A stretch of 64,000 nucleotides of DNA, from positions 167,631,521-167,695,520 of the forward strand of contig NC_081406.1 in NCBI RefSeq assembly GCF_030272615.1, read 5' to 3'. The position numbers and the translations under genes were made by a program. The notes beneath the pieces were generated by a model. It did not search any database, had not been told where the DNA came from, and saw only the letters and a program-made list of their open reading frames with translations. Shown here in pieces: positions 62,677-64,000 of the stretch; the first letter of the stretch is position 1; each line of letters begins with the position of its first letter. The stretch is from Cryptomeria japonica. Lineage: Eukaryota; Streptophyta; Pinopsida; Cupressales; Cupressaceae.

Positions 62677-63454
62677 TGTAGGGGAATTGCCCTTCCCCAA
62701 TTTTGTTTTGGTCTTTCTTTGTTATATTTTTATTTGTTAATATTTTTTTCATGAGCATGATGTAGTTTAGGTTTGTGATTTTTAAGATCTTCTATCACAT
62801 AGAGATTTACCATAATATATTATTAGTAATTAAAAAGTATTAGTCAATCACCATATGAGATCATGACACCACATGGATAGAAAAGGGAAAAATGATGAGT
62901 AGTTGAAGGAGTTACTTTTGGGTGGTTGATAGTCATGTAGATCGATCAATTTAAAAGGAATCAAGGTTTCTTGCGAATGGGTTGGACCCTCATGCAAGGG
63001 AGGAGTAGGAATGTAGAGTCGACATGTCCACAAGTTGTTAGGAAGGGAAAAGACAATAGATGTTTAGTAAGTTGATAGGATGGAGGATTGAACAAGTGCA
63101 AGGTACAAAATAGTCCATTGTTAGACCTTGAATCGAGTCTGTGGATGGAGTATAACCAATCTATGAAAGGATCAAATAAATTTTATAATATGTATTTGGT
63201 GGGAGTAATAAAATTTGAGTTCTGTTTTAATGATTGAGATTTTTTTCCCCATGTCAATGAACTATCATATGGTTCTTGATGTATGTTGGACTATTCTATT
63301 TCTCTAAATTCACATACCAAATTGGTTCATGTCACATTGTGTTGCAGTGACTGATAATAATATCTCTATAGAAAACGTGAACTTCCCATCATTATTTTTC
63401 CATTGTTTGTTATTAGGTTTCCTATCCTCTTTTTTGCCAGTTAGGATGCTGCCA
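62677..63454 (+). repeat. 3' LTR of element K
   Basis: About 780 bp starting TGTAGGGGAATTGCCC, with TGTAG as in the other Gypsy LTRs of the window. The right end is approximate and is inferred from where the match with the 5' copy stops. Confidence 0.65.
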
Positions 63455-64000
63455 TTAGAATTTCATATTAGTTGATGTCACATATATCATACTTGAATGT
63501 GTAAATTTATACTTGTGCTAGAAATTGTAACCCTTTATAGTTTAACACTACTTTTTGGGTCCTTGCTTTAGTGCATCCTATCATGGTCCATTTGAAGCAT
63601 TTTTTTGGCCTTGTTCTAAACAAACTATTGTCATAAGTTAATTTAGTGACCAAATCCTATGTCCTAGGCCTATGTACTCTACATCCATCCTTCTTTTCTC
63701 TTGTCTTGGGTGGAGTAGGGTGCCCAATACCATAGTCCCCCATAATAAGGGCCAAATATCAAATATGTCGAAGTGTTGATTCATGCTATTCATTATCTAA
63801 TCCTCATATTTTGATATGACAATTAGAAGTCAATCTATAATAGAAATTACCTTGTGATCCATATATAAAGTCATCCTCTCTAATTCATTTTCATATGATC
63901 ACTCTCCTATAGTTCCTTTGAGTAAGAATCATTGAGAAAATGTCTTTAGATTTGAGTATTATGGAGCAGTAAGCTACAACCTACATGCAAGTAAGTTTTC
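63455..64000. other. Unassigned flank to the right of element K
   Basis: No gene, LTR end or repeat recognised. Confidence 0.5.

Larger units (their letters stand above)
59815..63454 (+). mobile_element. Element K: degraded Gypsy remnant with gag and protease only
   Basis: Partial 5' LTR (59815-60245), primer-binding site, gag, protease, a non-coding 3' part and 3' LTR (about 62677-63454). The two LTRs match from CATGTCCACAAG (59815 and 63023) to GCTRCCA, but the first ~346 bp are missing from the left copy. The interval after protease is too short for RT and integrase, and none is seen. The protease and gag resemble chromovirus-type Gypsy proteins. No TSD can be checked because the left end is lost. 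Confidence 0.7.

Overview
This window is plant nuclear DNA made almost entirely of LTR retrotransposons. I see no host gene, tRNA, rRNA or CRISPR. The Copia elements read closest to the SIRE/Maximus lineage. The Gypsy elements include a Tekay-type chromovirus with LTRs of about 3.9 kb, a relative of the Athila/Tat group, and one degraded chromovirus-like copy. Primer-binding sites match initiator Met tRNA. A large-genome seed plant, possibly a gymnosperm, would fit, but the species cannot be fixed from this sequence.

The elements are nested, and target-site duplications (TSDs) plus resuming reading frames let most of the hierarchy be read. From 1 to 6165: element A (Copia; only its 3' end, LTR 609-1514) sits in the pol of element B (Copia, plus strand; pol to 4550, LTR 4952-6165). 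From 6166 to 8184: older sequence with a decayed, unrecognised minus-strand coding remnant. From 8185 to 59069: a solo Tekay-like LTR (H; flanks TATAG/TACAG) of about 4.1 kb net, split by three insertions. These are G (Copia solo LTR, 9819-11045), F (Copia solo LTR, 12366-21728) and I (SIRE-like Copia, 22732-58870, perfect TSD CCACT). F contains E (Copia, minus, 12572-19218, perfect TSD TAAGG), the best-preserved element. I contains C (Tekay-like Gypsy, plus, 24562-44848) and J (RT-less Gypsy, minus, 47541-56550). C contains D (Copia, minus, 31423-39019). The deepest chain is H > I > C > D. From 59070 to 64000: flanking sequence and K, a Gypsy remnant that kept gag and protease but lost RT and integrase.

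No element here looks fully functional. Decay is mainly premature stops, most of them explicable by one C-to-T or G-to-A change, as expected for heavily methylated repeats. E comes closest: one long frame with three stops and a small frameshift near its end. I and J appear non-autonomous. I has gag and an extra ORF but no pol. J has protease and no RT.

Points beyond routine TE annotation are: a 14-15 unit, ~75-bp tandem array in F whose units each carry an inverted repeat; palindromic GGTAGC arrays in C's LTRs; a second polypurine-tract-like motif 140-230 bp upstream of the true tract in all five Copia elements that show this region; a set of sequence blocks shared by LTRs of otherwise different Copia families; and an extra ORF conserved between A and I.
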